Assembly (NCBI GenBank): GCA_016866735.1
Contig: VGLL01000027.1
Span: 1-10,945, forward strand
Source: Candidatus Shapirobacteria bacterium
Lineage (GTDB): Bacteria > Patescibacteriota > Microgenomatia > VGLL01
DNA: 10,945 nt
Direction of reading: 5' to 3'
The position numbers and the translations under genes were made by a program. The notes beneath the pieces were generated by a model that was not told where the DNA came from, searched no databases, and worked only from the letters and a program-made list of their open reading frames with translations. Positions 6,035-10,945 of the stretch are shown piece by piece; position 1 is the first letter of the stretch, and each line of letters begins with the position of its first letter.

Positions 6035-6077
6035 TCGGGGTAAACCACACTTGTTCGGGAAAAATAGTTTACTCCGA
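6035..6077 (+). repeat. Hairpin with GGGTAAAC arms downstream of tRNA-Ser
   Basis: TCGGGGTAAAC (6035-6045) can pair with GTTTACTCCGA (6067-6077), 11 pairs with one G-T, around a 21-base loop. The GGGTAAAC arm also occurs in the second hairpin before this tRNA (5895-5902), so the spacers seem to share an element. Function unknown. Confidence 0.45.
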
Positions 6078-6089
6078 GCAGCGCGAGGA

Positions 6090-6110
6090 GCGCCTGTAGT
6101 TCAATGGATA
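6090..6110 (+). pseudogene. 5' half of a tRNA (fragment)
   Basis: These 21 bases match the acceptor 5' strand and D arm of a tRNA-Arg-like gene (compare CCTGTAGCTTAATGGACA in the intact tRNA-Arg(GCG) at 5797-5814). After base 6110 the match ends and a short hairpin GCCTAA-TTT-TTAGGC (6114-6128) follows, without an anticodon or T arm. Confidence 0.6.
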
Positions 6111-6126
6111 CCCGCCTAATTTTTAG

Positions 6127-6198
6127 GCCCCCGTAGCTTAACGGACAGAGCATCGGCCTCCGGAGCCGAGGATGCCAGTTCGATTCTGGCCGGAGGCA
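6127..6198 (+). tRNA. tRNA-Arg (anticodon CCG)
   Basis: Cloverleaf: acceptor GCCCCCG (6127-6133) with CGGAGGC (6191-6197), with one C-A mismatch at pair 4-69; D arm GCTTAACGGACAGAGC; anticodon stem TCGGC/GCCGA with loop CTCCGGA (anticodon CCG, codon CGG); T arm GCCAG-TTCGATT-CTGGC; discriminator A. The acceptor mismatch at the side facing the upstream fragment may mark a recombination point. Confidence 0.85.
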
Positions 6199-6210
6199 CA
6201 AAATTTTGGC

Positions 6211-6252
6211 GGGCGGACCCAAAGGTTAGAGGTCCGAGTCCTCTCGGAGACA
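6211..6252 (+). pseudogene. 3' half of a tRNA (fragment, tRNA-Arg-like)
   Basis: From the anticodon loop onward it resembles tRNA-Arg(GCG): GCGGACCCAAAGGTT (6213-6227) is identical to 5826-5840. A T arm AGAGG-TCCGAGT-CCTCT and acceptor strand CGGAGAC plus A follow. There is no acceptor 5' strand or D arm upstream, and the T loop has lost the usual TTC. Confidence 0.6.
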
Positions 6253-6268
6253 CAAAAGACATTTACGT

Positions 6269-6292
6269 TCCGGAGCCGAGGATACCAGTTCG
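6269..6292 (+). pseudogene. Internal tRNA-Arg(CCG) fragment
   Basis: These 24 bases repeat 6159-6182 of the intact tRNA-Arg(CCG), from anticodon loop to T loop, with one difference (A for G). No acceptor or D arm surrounds them. Confidence 0.6.
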
Positions 6293-6297
6293 CCCGT

Positions 6298-6358
6298 GAA
6301 CCAGAGCGAAGCTCGGTTCAGGGCGCCCCGAAGTGATTTTCAATCTACTTCTGGGGCG
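6298..6358 (+). terminator. Two strong hairpins closing the tRNA region
   Basis: The first hairpin is GAACC-A-GAGC-GAA-GCTC-GGTTC (6298-6319), nine pairs with one bulged A. The second pairs CGCCCC-GAAGT-GATT (from 6324) with AATC-TACTT-CTGGGGCG (to 6358), with bulged A residues. No long T-run follows. They separate the tRNA region from the toxin-antitoxin promoter and may terminate transcription. Confidence 0.5.
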
Positions 6359-6387
6359 ATTCTAAGTAGCCGCACAAATTTTGCCTC

Positions 6388-6415
6388 TTGACAAAGTTAC
6401 TTTAAAGACTACAAT
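6388..6415 (+). promoter_or_regulatory. Promoter of the Phd/PIN operon
   Basis: Perfect -35 TTGACA (6388-6393), 16 bases, then -10 TACAAT (6410-6415). The start of transcription is predicted near 6422, about 5 bases before the antitoxin ATG. Confidence 0.7.
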
Positions 6416-6438
6416 TAAGTGTAGTTATGGACACTACA
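6408..6438 (+). promoter_or_regulatory. Palindromic operator over the -10 box and start codon
   Basis: Three copies of one hexamer alternate in orientation: ACTACA (6408-6413), TGTAGT (6420-6425), ACTACA (6433-6438). They form two overlapping inverted repeats across the -10 box, the transcription start and the first codons. Type II antitoxins of the Phd family typically bind such sites to repress their own operon; binding here is inferred. Confidence 0.55.
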
Positions 6439-6699
6439 CAAGTTGTAAATTGGCAGACTTTTAATACCACCGACGTCCGCTTTCGGCTGGGAAAGATATT
6501 GGCGGAAGTAGAAAGGCGAGGCAAGCCTGCCTTGATCATTTCTCGCTCACGGCCTCGGGCCTGGCTTTATCCCTATAAAGAAGCTACCAATAAAGAAGAT
6601 TTTTTTAATAGATGGCAAAAAGAGGTCTTGCCTAAATATGCCAAAATTAAAGCCTCGGATTTAATCTCTCTTTTGCGGCAAGATCGGGACCAAAGATGA
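6427..6699 (+). CDS. Phd/YefM-like type II antitoxin
   Basis: Small DNA-binding antitoxin that would bind the PIN toxin with its C-terminal part and repress the operon with its N-terminal part. The 90-residue protein shows the family pattern: VRFRLGKILAEVERRGKPALI then ISRSRPRAWLYPY, matching the Phd core (a helix, a KP turn and a strand with R-P-R-A). The C-terminal half is charged and helical. Its TGA overlaps the toxin ATG as ATGA (6696-6699), typical of coupled toxin-antitoxin pairs. The promoter and palindromic operator lie directly upstream. The downstream toxin is split by inserted DNA, so the antitoxin is probably orphaned in this sequence. Confidence 0.8.
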   Translation: MDTTQVVNWQTFNTTDVRFRLGKILAEVERRGKPALIISRSRPRAWLYPYKEATNKEDFFNRWQKEVLPKYAKIKASDLISLLRQDRDQR

Positions 6700-6901
6700 A
6701 AAGAGTTGTCTTTGACACTTCGGTGGCAATTAAGTGGTTCTTTCCAGAAAGCGGCAAAGAGAAGGCCTTGGAATTAAAAGACTCTCATGCGGCGGGAGAA
6801 ATTAGGCTGTGCACCCGCGATTTGTTTCTCTATGAATTTACCTCCTGTCTTAAAAACTATACCATGACAAAAATTAAAGGGCGGGATTTTTCCCTGGCGG
6901 C
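6696..6901 (+). pseudogene. PIN-domain toxin (VapC-like), 5' part, interrupted
   Basis: VapC-type toxins are Mg-dependent RNases of about 130-140 residues. The N-terminus VVFDTSVAIKWFFPE has the first catalytic Asp (D7), and E47 in LYEF is the second acidic residue. After about residue 68 the reading no longer looks like PIN; the open frame runs on to 6959 with unrelated residues read out of frame through a DUF4012 gene. The missing C-terminus is found in the same orientation at 10468-10566. The junction lies at about 6896-6904, where GGCGGTTTT can belong to either side. Roughly 35-40 residues between the two parts are absent altogether. Confidence 0.82.
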
Positions 6902-6907
6902 GGTTTT

Positions 6908-8074
6908 ATGGGAGTTTACGGTCTTCTTCAGGTTCGCGACGGAGAAATACTTGATATAACAACATCAGACACATATTCAATAGATCGACTGGTTGAGAAT
7001 GATGCATATTCGGTTGAGCCGCCTTTTGCAATTTCGAATTACCTCGGGCTCGACACTTGGTTTTTCCGTGACGCAAACTGGTATCCTGATTTTGCCGAGT
7101 CATCAAAAACCGCGGTACAGCTTTTGCGTCAAGAATACGCTTTTGCAGGCAAACCGGTACCTGAAATTCACGGAGTTATTGGATTTACGCCAACAGTGGT
7201 TGAAATGCTCTTGGGTGTTGTTGGTGATATTACCGTTGACGGCGTTACATTCACTTCTGAAAATTTTACAGAAACACTGGAATATCAAGTTGAGTATGGA
7301 TTTAAGGATCGCGGTGACGCATGGGAGGATCGAAAAGCGATCATCGACGATCTTGTTGAAGCACTAATGGATCGATTGATGGACATTTCAATTACAGAGC
7401 TTCCTGATTTATTAAATGCGTTTGAGAACGTATTTGTCCAAAAGCAGGTTGCGCTTTACAGCTTTGACGCGCAAACGCAGGTTGTTTTTGAAGACGCAGG
7501 ATGGGCCGGAGTAGTTGACGTTGATGATACTGATGACTTGTTGCTTGTCGCTGATGCCAACATGGGTGCCTTAAAAACCGATCATGCGATTGAGAAAGAT
7601 ATTGCGTATTCGATTATCCCTGACGACAACGGATATAGAGCGCAGGTTGACATCACCTATCACCACACAGGCGGTTTTGATTGGCGAACAACACGCTACC
7701 TATCTTACACAAGTATTTTGGCACCGATTGGCAGTACGCTGATACAAACCAATGGATCAGATGCGTCATCGCAAGAAGAAAACGGCATGAGCAGATTCGG
7801 AGCGTATATCTCAGTCGAGCCTGGAGAAACAAAAACGCTTTCTTTTATTTACGATTTGCCGGATTCAGTAGCGCAGGCCATTAAAGACAAAACATATCAT
7901 TTAACTGTTTTCAAACAAATGGGATCTAAACAGGCAGCGTTGACTCTGAACCTTGATTTTGATAAAAAACTAAGAGCCGCACAGCCATCGGAAGATCCAA
8001 GCGAATATGGAGATAAGACCTATTATATTAACACTGTTTTAGCTGAGGATCAGGAATATATTGTGCAGTTCTAA
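6908..8074 (+). CDS. DUF4012-type protein, N-terminally truncated
   Basis: The frame matches the C-terminal two thirds of DUF4012 proteins, which are large, N-terminally membrane-anchored surface proteins of unknown function in Patescibacteria and Gram-positive groups. The characteristic GGF-x-GxYGLL motif starts at about 6899 (GGFMGVYGLLQVRDGEILDI in the extended frame), so the first ATG at 6908 is only the methionine inside this motif and not a natural start. The usual first 200-300 residues with the membrane helices are missing. Later parts include ITYHHTGGFDWRTTRYL and a beta-rich domain, ending YIVQF. It reads into mreB with a 30-base gap. As a fragment without promoter or anchor it is probably non-functional here. 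Confidence 0.68.
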   Translation: MGVYGLLQVRDGEILDITTSDTYSIDRLVENDAYSVEPPFAISNYLGLDTWFFRDANWYPDFAESSKTAVQLLRQEYAFAGKPVPEIHGVIGFTPTVVEMLLGVVGDITVDGVTFTSENFTETLEYQVEYGFKDRGDAWEDRKAIIDDLVEALMDRLMDISITELPDLLNAFENVFVQKQVALYSFDAQTQVVFEDAGWAGVVDVDDTDDLLLVADANMGALKTDHAIEKDIAYSIIPDDNGYRAQVDITYHHTGGFDWRTTRYLSYTSILAPIGSTLIQTNGSDASSQEENGMSRFGAYISVEPGETKTLSFIYDLPDSVAQAIKDKTYHLTVFKQMGSKQAALTLNLDFDKKLRAAQPSEDPSEYGDKTYYINTVLAEDQEYIVQF

Positions 8075-8104
8075 TTAAAGGGGGGAGTCCGTTCGAAGAT
8101 CCTT

Positions 8105-9109
8105 ATGTTCGAAAAAAAAATCGGAATTGATTTGGGAACAACCACGGTTTTGGTCTATTTGCCAAAGCGTGGAATTATTATAAATGAGCCGTCTGTTGTG
8201 GCAGTGTCAAAGGGGGATAGGAAGGTTTTGGCAGTTGGAAAAGAGGCAAGAGACATGTTGGGTCGCACGCCTGACACTATTATTGCTCATCGTCCGCTTA
8301 AAGATGGTGTGATTGCGGATTACAAAACAACTGAGGCAATGTTGCGGTACTTTATCAATAAAGCTTTAGGAGGCATGCGAGTGCTTCGTCCTGAAGTCAT
8401 GATTGCCGTTCCAGGTGGCATTACTTCAACTGAACGCCGTGCGGTGATTGACGCAGCGCTCTCAGCCGGAGCAAAAGCGGCATATATTATTCGCCAGCCT
8501 ATTGTGGCCGCGATTGGCGCGAGCATTCCAATTGGCAGTCCGTCAGGACACATGGTTGTTGAAATCGGAGGAGGAACAACAGAGGTCGCGGTTATTTCAT
8601 TGGGAGGAATTGTCGCATCTGATTCAGTGCGCATTGGAGGCGTGAAGTTTGATCATGCGATCATGGAGCATGTGCGCAAAAAATATAACTTGGCGATTGG
8701 AGAGCGCACTGCAGAAGAAATAAAAATACGCGTTGGGTCTGCTCTATTTTTGGAGGACAAGCTTGAAATGGAAGTTAAAGGCCGAGACATGATCACAGGA
8801 CTTCCAAAGATCATGATCGTAACATCAGATGATGTTACCGAGGCAATCCTGCCTCTTTTGGAAGGAATTTTGGAGGCGATCAAAGAAGTTCTATATAAAA
8901 CACCGCCAGAGCTTTCGGCAGATGTTATGGATAAGGGAATTGTCATTTCAGGCGGAAGCGCGCAGTTGCGCAATTTTGATCGATTGATCGCAGAGGCAAC
9001 AGGCGTTCCAACATATCTGGCAGAAGAGGCTCAGCTGTGCGTTGCCAAAGGAACCGGCATTGCGCTTGATAATTTGGATGCCTACAAGCGTAGCGTGTTC
9101 ACTGGCTAA
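8105..9109 (+). CDS. mreB: MreB-like actin homologue with altered active site
   Basis: MreB forms membrane-bound filaments that guide cell-wall synthesis in non-spherical bacteria. The 334-residue protein is full length and has phosphate-1 IGIDLGTTTVLVY (6-18), INEPSVVAV, MLGRTP (51-56), RPLKDGVIADY, VPGGITSTERRA, phosphate-2 GGGTTEVAVISLGG, the PPELSADV region and VISGGSAQLRN. Two active-site residues differ: the conserved EEP before AAAIG is R130-Q131-P132, and the Asp of VVDIGGGT is E153. By my alignment these correspond to E143 and D165 of E. coli MreB. D9 is kept. A G-rich stretch (AAAGGGGGGAG, 8077-8087) lies 17 bases upstream, farther than usual. One base separates it from the glycosyltransferase gene. 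Confidence 0.88.
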   Translation: MFEKKIGIDLGTTTVLVYLPKRGIIINEPSVVAVSKGDRKVLAVGKEARDMLGRTPDTIIAHRPLKDGVIADYKTTEAMLRYFINKALGGMRVLRPEVMIAVPGGITSTERRAVIDAALSAGAKAAYIIRQPIVAAIGASIPIGSPSGHMVVEIGGGTTEVAVISLGGIVASDSVRIGGVKFDHAIMEHVRKKYNLAIGERTAEEIKIRVGSALFLEDKLEMEVKGRDMITGLPKIMIVTSDDVTEAILPLLEGILEAIKEVLYKTPPELSADVMDKGIVISGGSAQLRNFDRLIAEATGVPTYLAEEAQLCVAKGTGIALDNLDAYKRSVFTG

Positions 9110-9110
9110 T

Positions 9111-10232
9111 ATGAAAATCGGCATAGACGTCAATGCGTTGGTTCGACCGCAATATACCGGAGTGGAGCGATATGTTTTTGAGCTATTGAGTGAAATGATG
9201 AAAACTCCGCTCTTGACCGGTGAGCGGGTTTTTTTGTACGCGTCACAGCCGGTTAAGGAGCTTGGTGTTTTGCCTGCAGGTTGGGAGTGGCGAATTTTGA
9301 CTTTGCCGATTTTGCAAAAGGGATGGACTCACATCCGATTGAGCTGGGAGCTGATGATTAATCCACCTGATGTGTTTTTTTGTCCGGCGCATGAAGTTCC
9401 GCTTGGAGCAATACGATCAAAAATTGTTACAACAATTCATGACATTGCCTTTGTACATGTGCCAGAGGTTTATTCGCAGGCAAACAGGTTGCGTCAGGCT
9501 TGGGCAGTAAGGCGCGCAATTAGAAGTGCAGATAAGATTTTGTCAGTCTCTCAAACAACAGCCGACGATCTTTCAGAGCATTATCATGTCAGTCAAGATA
9601 AGATGATTGTCACGCGATTGGGAATCAGACCTGAGAAATTCGAAGTCACTGAGGATCAGATTTATGAGGTTCGACGCGTGTATCAACTCAGCGACGCCCC
9701 ATATTTATTGACAGTCGGACGCGTTGAAAAGAAAAAGGGAATTGAGTTTTTGATTGATGTTTTTGAAGCATATGCTGATAAGCACGCGGAATCGGATTTG
9801 CGGTTGGTGCTTGCCGGCAAGTTTGGACATGGGCAAGAGGTGATTGAGAATCGAATCAATAAATCACCAGTGAAAGATCGAATACTTGTGTTGGGTTTTG
9901 TGCCAGAGTCGCATTTGGCTCCACTCATGAATGGTGCGCACGCGTACATGTTTCCTTCGACTTATGAGGGGTTTGGCATTCCAGCGCTTGAGGCAATGGC
10001 GTCCGGGACTCCTGTGATTGCATCAGATGTTCCTGCACTAAAAGAGGTGTGTGGCGAGGCAGGAGTTATCAGATCGCATGGCGATGTTGATGCCTGGGTC
10101 AAGGCGCTTGAGATGTTTAATATTGCCGAGGCGCGTGATGGGTTTGTGCAAAACGGTCTTGATCTCGTTAAGCAGTTCAATTGGCGCGACACCGCGCAGA
10201 AGACTTGGGAGGTTTTGCGAAGTGTTAAGTAG
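9111..10232 (+). CDS. GT4-family glycosyltransferase (GT-B fold)
   Basis: Retaining glycosyltransferase that would move a sugar from a nucleotide-sugar to a cell-surface acceptor. The 373-residue protein has the N-terminal GT-B domain (GIDVNALVRPQYTGVERYV; TTIHDIAF around 108-114) and the C-terminal donor-binding domain with TVGRVEKKKGIEFLI (201-215), LGFVPESHL (261-269) and the E-x7-E motif EGFGIPALE (286-294), followed by AMASGTPVIASD. The frame is open upstream to 9042, but ATG at 9111 is the start: it lies one base after the mreB stop and opens directly with the first beta strand. Its substrate cannot be told. Its place after mreB suggests envelope polysaccharide work (inference). Confidence 0.9.
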   Translation: MKIGIDVNALVRPQYTGVERYVFELLSEMMKTPLLTGERVFLYASQPVKELGVLPAGWEWRILTLPILQKGWTHIRLSWELMINPPDVFFCPAHEVPLGAIRSKIVTTIHDIAFVHVPEVYSQANRLRQAWAVRRAIRSADKILSVSQTTADDLSEHYHVSQDKMIVTRLGIRPEKFEVTEDQIYEVRRVYQLSDAPYLLTVGRVEKKKGIEFLIDVFEAYADKHAESDLRLVLAGKFGHGQEVIENRINKSPVKDRILVLGFVPESHLAPLMNGAHAYMFPSTYEGFGIPALEAMASGTPVIASDVPALKEVCGEAGVIRSHGDVDAWVKALEMFNIAEARDGFVQNGLDLVKQFNWRDTAQKTWEVLRSVK

Positions 10233-10235
10233 AGT

Positions 10236-10487
10236 ATGCGCGATATAATTTCAGAAATGATTCAGTTGGGGTTTTCCCAAAAAGAGGCGCAGGGCTATTT
10301 GTCGTGTTTGGAATTGGGCACTGCCTGCCCGCAAAAGATTGGTGAGAGATCGGGAATGAACAGAGCCACAACATACGCGGTTTTGAAAGGCTTGATGAAA
10401 AAAGGACTGGTAACGCCGATTGTAATTGAAGACAGACAGTCATATCGTGCTGAGCCGCCGAGCGCCATACTTACTCTTAGCCGATAA
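10236..10487 (+). CDS. TrmB-type transcription regulator, C-terminally truncated
   Basis: The N-terminal winged helix-turn-helix of a TrmB-like regulator: LGFSQKEAQGYLSCLELG, then IGERSGMNRATTYAVLKGLMKKGLV (in two parts: recognition helix around MNRATTYAVLKGL). Such proteins in Patescibacteria usually run to about 250 residues with a sensor domain; here only about 78 authentic residues remain before the frame, after AEPPSAIL, runs into PIN toxin DNA and stops at 10485-10487. The start lies 3 bases after the glycosyltransferase stop, so it belongs to the same operon. Without a sensor domain it might at best bind DNA without control. Confidence 0.75.
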   Translation: MRDIISEMIQLGFSQKEAQGYLSCLELGTACPQKIGERSGMNRATTYAVLKGLMKKGLVTPIVIEDRQSYRAEPPSAILTLSR

Positions 10488-10566
10488 ACTTAAGGCCCCG
10501 CTATATACGGCCGACAGAAAACTTTATCTTAAGGCGAAGGGGGTAATAACTTCTGTTTTGCTCTAA
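10468..10566 (+). pseudogene. PIN-domain toxin (VapC-like), 3' part
   Basis: In the frame starting at 10468 the bases encode YLLLADKLKAPLYTADRKLY and then LKAKGVITSVLL with a TAA at 10564-10566. The ALAxxLxAPLxTAD pattern is the standard C-terminal part of VapC-type PIN domains, with the last catalytic Asp in TAD. It has no start codon and lies out of frame under the end of the TrmB fragment. Orientation and content complement the PIN N-terminus at 6696-6901. Together the two give about 100 residues, so some 35-40 of the middle are missing. Confidence 0.78.
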
Positions 10567-10634
10567 TGGAAAAAAGCTAAAGCGTGAGTTTTCGGCGGGC
10601 GGGGTGGTTTTTAGAGATTAAAAATTAAAAATTA

Positions 10635-10656
10635 GTCCTTCGACTACGTTCAGGAT
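10635..10656. repeat. Short interspersed palindrome of the TCCTTCGAC...TCAGGA type
   Basis: GTCCTTCGACTACGTTCAGGAT has imperfect inverted ends (TCCT/AGGA) and matches a palindrome I recall as common in many bacterial genomes. It lies in the 175-base spacer after the PIN 3' part. The same spacer has an AT-rich stem (TTTTTA/TAAAAA, about 10610-10626) and a weak hairpin AAGGAG/CTCCTT followed by Ts (10661-10697) that may terminate transcription. Confidence 0.45.
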
Positions 10657-10741
10657 TGATAAGGAGATTTTAGAGAGGGCGAAAGAACTCCTTTTTTCCT
10701 CGCTATTTTTGCCAAAATGAGTTAAAATTAGGCCAAGATTT

Positions 10742-10827
10742 GGAGGAGTCGCCTAGCGGCTATGGCGCACGCCTGGAGAGCGTGTTTACCCGAAAGGGTA
10801 TCGCGGGTTCGAGTCCCGCCTCCTCCG
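10742..10827 (+). tRNA. tRNA-Ser (anticodon GGA)
   Basis: A class II cloverleaf: acceptor GGAGGAG with CTCCTCC, anticodon stem CACGC/GCGTG with loop CTGGAGA (anticodon GGA, codons UCC/UCU), variable arm TACCC-GAAA-GGGTA, T arm GCGGG-TTCGAGT-CCCGC, discriminator G. CCA is not encoded. The acceptor stem is identical to that of tRNA-Ser(CGA) at 5933. A TAAAAT box lies at 10723-10728. Confidence 0.92.
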
Positions 10828-10830
10828 CAA

Positions 10831-10897
10831 CGTAAGAAATTGCATGACAATTTCAACGTTGCTGGAGCGTTGAAATTTATGGAATAAATTTCTTACG
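10831..10897 (+). repeat. Nested inverted repeat after tRNA-Ser
   Basis: The outer arms CGTAAGAAATT (10831-10841) and AATTTCTTACG (10887-10897) are perfect complements. They enclose a second perfect pair, AATTTCAACG (10849-10858) and CGTTGAAATT (10868-10877). The whole folds as two stacked hairpins of 11 and 10 pairs. It begins 4 bases after the tRNA end and stops 9 bases before the next gene, with no T-run. Confidence 0.65.
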
Positions 10898-10906
10898 CTG
10901 CCGCCC

Positions 10907-10945
10907 GTGTTCTATTACGTTTATATTCTCCAAAGTCAAAAGGAT
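10907..10945 (+). CDS. GIY-YIG nuclease family protein, N-terminal start (partial)
   Basis: From GTG at 10907 the frame runs to the window end and encodes (M/V)FYYVYILQSQKD. The YYVYIL-S start is the hallmark first strand of the small UvrC-type GIY-YIG domain proteins, which are about 80-100 residues and very common in Patescibacteria. No other start codon of the ATG type is available upstream in frame. The catalytic residues lie outside the window. Confidence 0.62.
   Translation, partial: MFYYVYILQSQKD

Larger units (their letters stand above)
6899..10470 (+). other. Inserted chromosomal segment of about 3.57 kb inside the PIN toxin gene
   Basis: The segment starts inside one gene (DUF4012) and ends inside another (TrmB-type regulator), with mreB-like and glycosyltransferase genes between, all on the plus strand and tightly packed. 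The flanks are the two ends of one PIN toxin gene. No transposase, integrase, terminal repeats or target-site duplication is seen; only GGCGGC (6896-6901) and its complement GCCGCC (10454-10459) occur near the ends, which may be chance. By eye its codon use differs from the flanks, with many TTG leucine and GAT/GCA/ACA codons. It is either an illegitimate insertion of foreign DNA or an assembly chimera. Confidence 0.75.

Noticed and set aside
5765..6222. Open frames on both strands across the tRNA region, including pieces such as RPESNWHP and GGGGEIRTHVPLSG
   Set aside because: These are known false translations of tRNA genes and not proteins.
6090..6252. Possible split (trans-joined) tRNA made from the 5' half at 6090 and the 3' half at 6211
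   Set aside because: The acceptor strands GCGCCTG and CGGAGAC do not pair, and no anticodon stem forms across the join. They are separate fragments.
4896..10300. Overlapping antisense frames, for instance over 3989-4264, 5390-5614, 8320-8634 and 8653-8973
   Set aside because: They shadow genes with recognised domains or positioned promoters, and show low-complexity or unprotein-like composition.
6899..10470. The inserted block as a transposon, integron or prophage
   Set aside because: No transposase, integrase, recombinase or phage gene, no terminal inverted repeats beyond six bases, and no target-site duplication can be seen.
10634..10720. A frame encoding RIDKEILERAKELL after the palindrome at 10635
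   Set aside because: No start codon, very short, and it ends in T-rich DNA that fits a weak terminator better.
1..10945. CRISPR array or retron-type RNA
   Set aside because: No regularly spaced direct repeats and no reverse transcriptase or Cas gene were found.

Overview
The window looks like a chromosomal stretch from a small-genome bacterium, most likely a member of the Patescibacteria (Candidate Phyla Radiation). This is an inference from gene content (a DUF4012-type protein, Phd/PIN and MNT/HEPN toxin-antitoxin remnants, a GIY-YIG protein, many short orphan genes), from promoters placed almost on top of start codons, and from GC-rich interspersed palindromes. TGA is used as a stop (regulator gene, antitoxin gene), so the UGA-glycine code of Absconditabacteria/Gracilibacteria does not apply.

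Layout. Positions 1-123 hold the end of an unidentified gene. On the minus strand, 3130 to 139 is a compact metal-uptake operon: promoter, Fur/Zur-type repressor, then znuA (binding protein), znuC (ATPase) and znuB (permease), with gaps of -3, 2 and 1 bases. A palindromic repeat lies inside the 3' end of the repressor gene and encodes part of its second CxxC zinc motif. From 3385 to 5746 there are single small plus-strand genes, most with their own promoter: a four-helix membrane protein closed by a strong terminator, a 93-residue orphan, an MNT nucleotidyltransferase antitoxin followed by the internally deleted remains of its HEPN toxin, a cysteine-rich orphan, and a two-helix membrane protein.

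From 5793 to 6358 there is a tRNA region: intact tRNA-Arg(GCG), tRNA-Ser(CGA) and tRNA-Arg(CCG), mixed with at least three broken tRNA pieces and several hairpins. It is followed by a Phd-type antitoxin with a good promoter and a palindromic operator.

The main discovery is at 6696-10566. The PIN toxin (VapC-like) paired with this antitoxin begins at 6696, is lost near 6900, and its C-terminus, including the TAD motif, resumes in the same orientation at about 10468 and ends at 10566. Between lies a segment of about 3.57 kb holding the 3' part of a DUF4012 gene, a complete mreB-like gene, a complete GT4 glycosyltransferase gene and the 5' part of a TrmB-type regulator gene, all in one operon. 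It is therefore a slice of another chromosomal locus, cut inside a gene at both ends, dropped into a toxin gene with loss of roughly 100 bases. Either this is an illegitimate-recombination insertion or an assembly chimera; sequence alone cannot decide. The MreB-like protein also lacks two acidic active-site residues of MreB.

The window ends with tRNA-Ser(GGA), a nested inverted repeat, and the first codons of a GIY-YIG nuclease gene.
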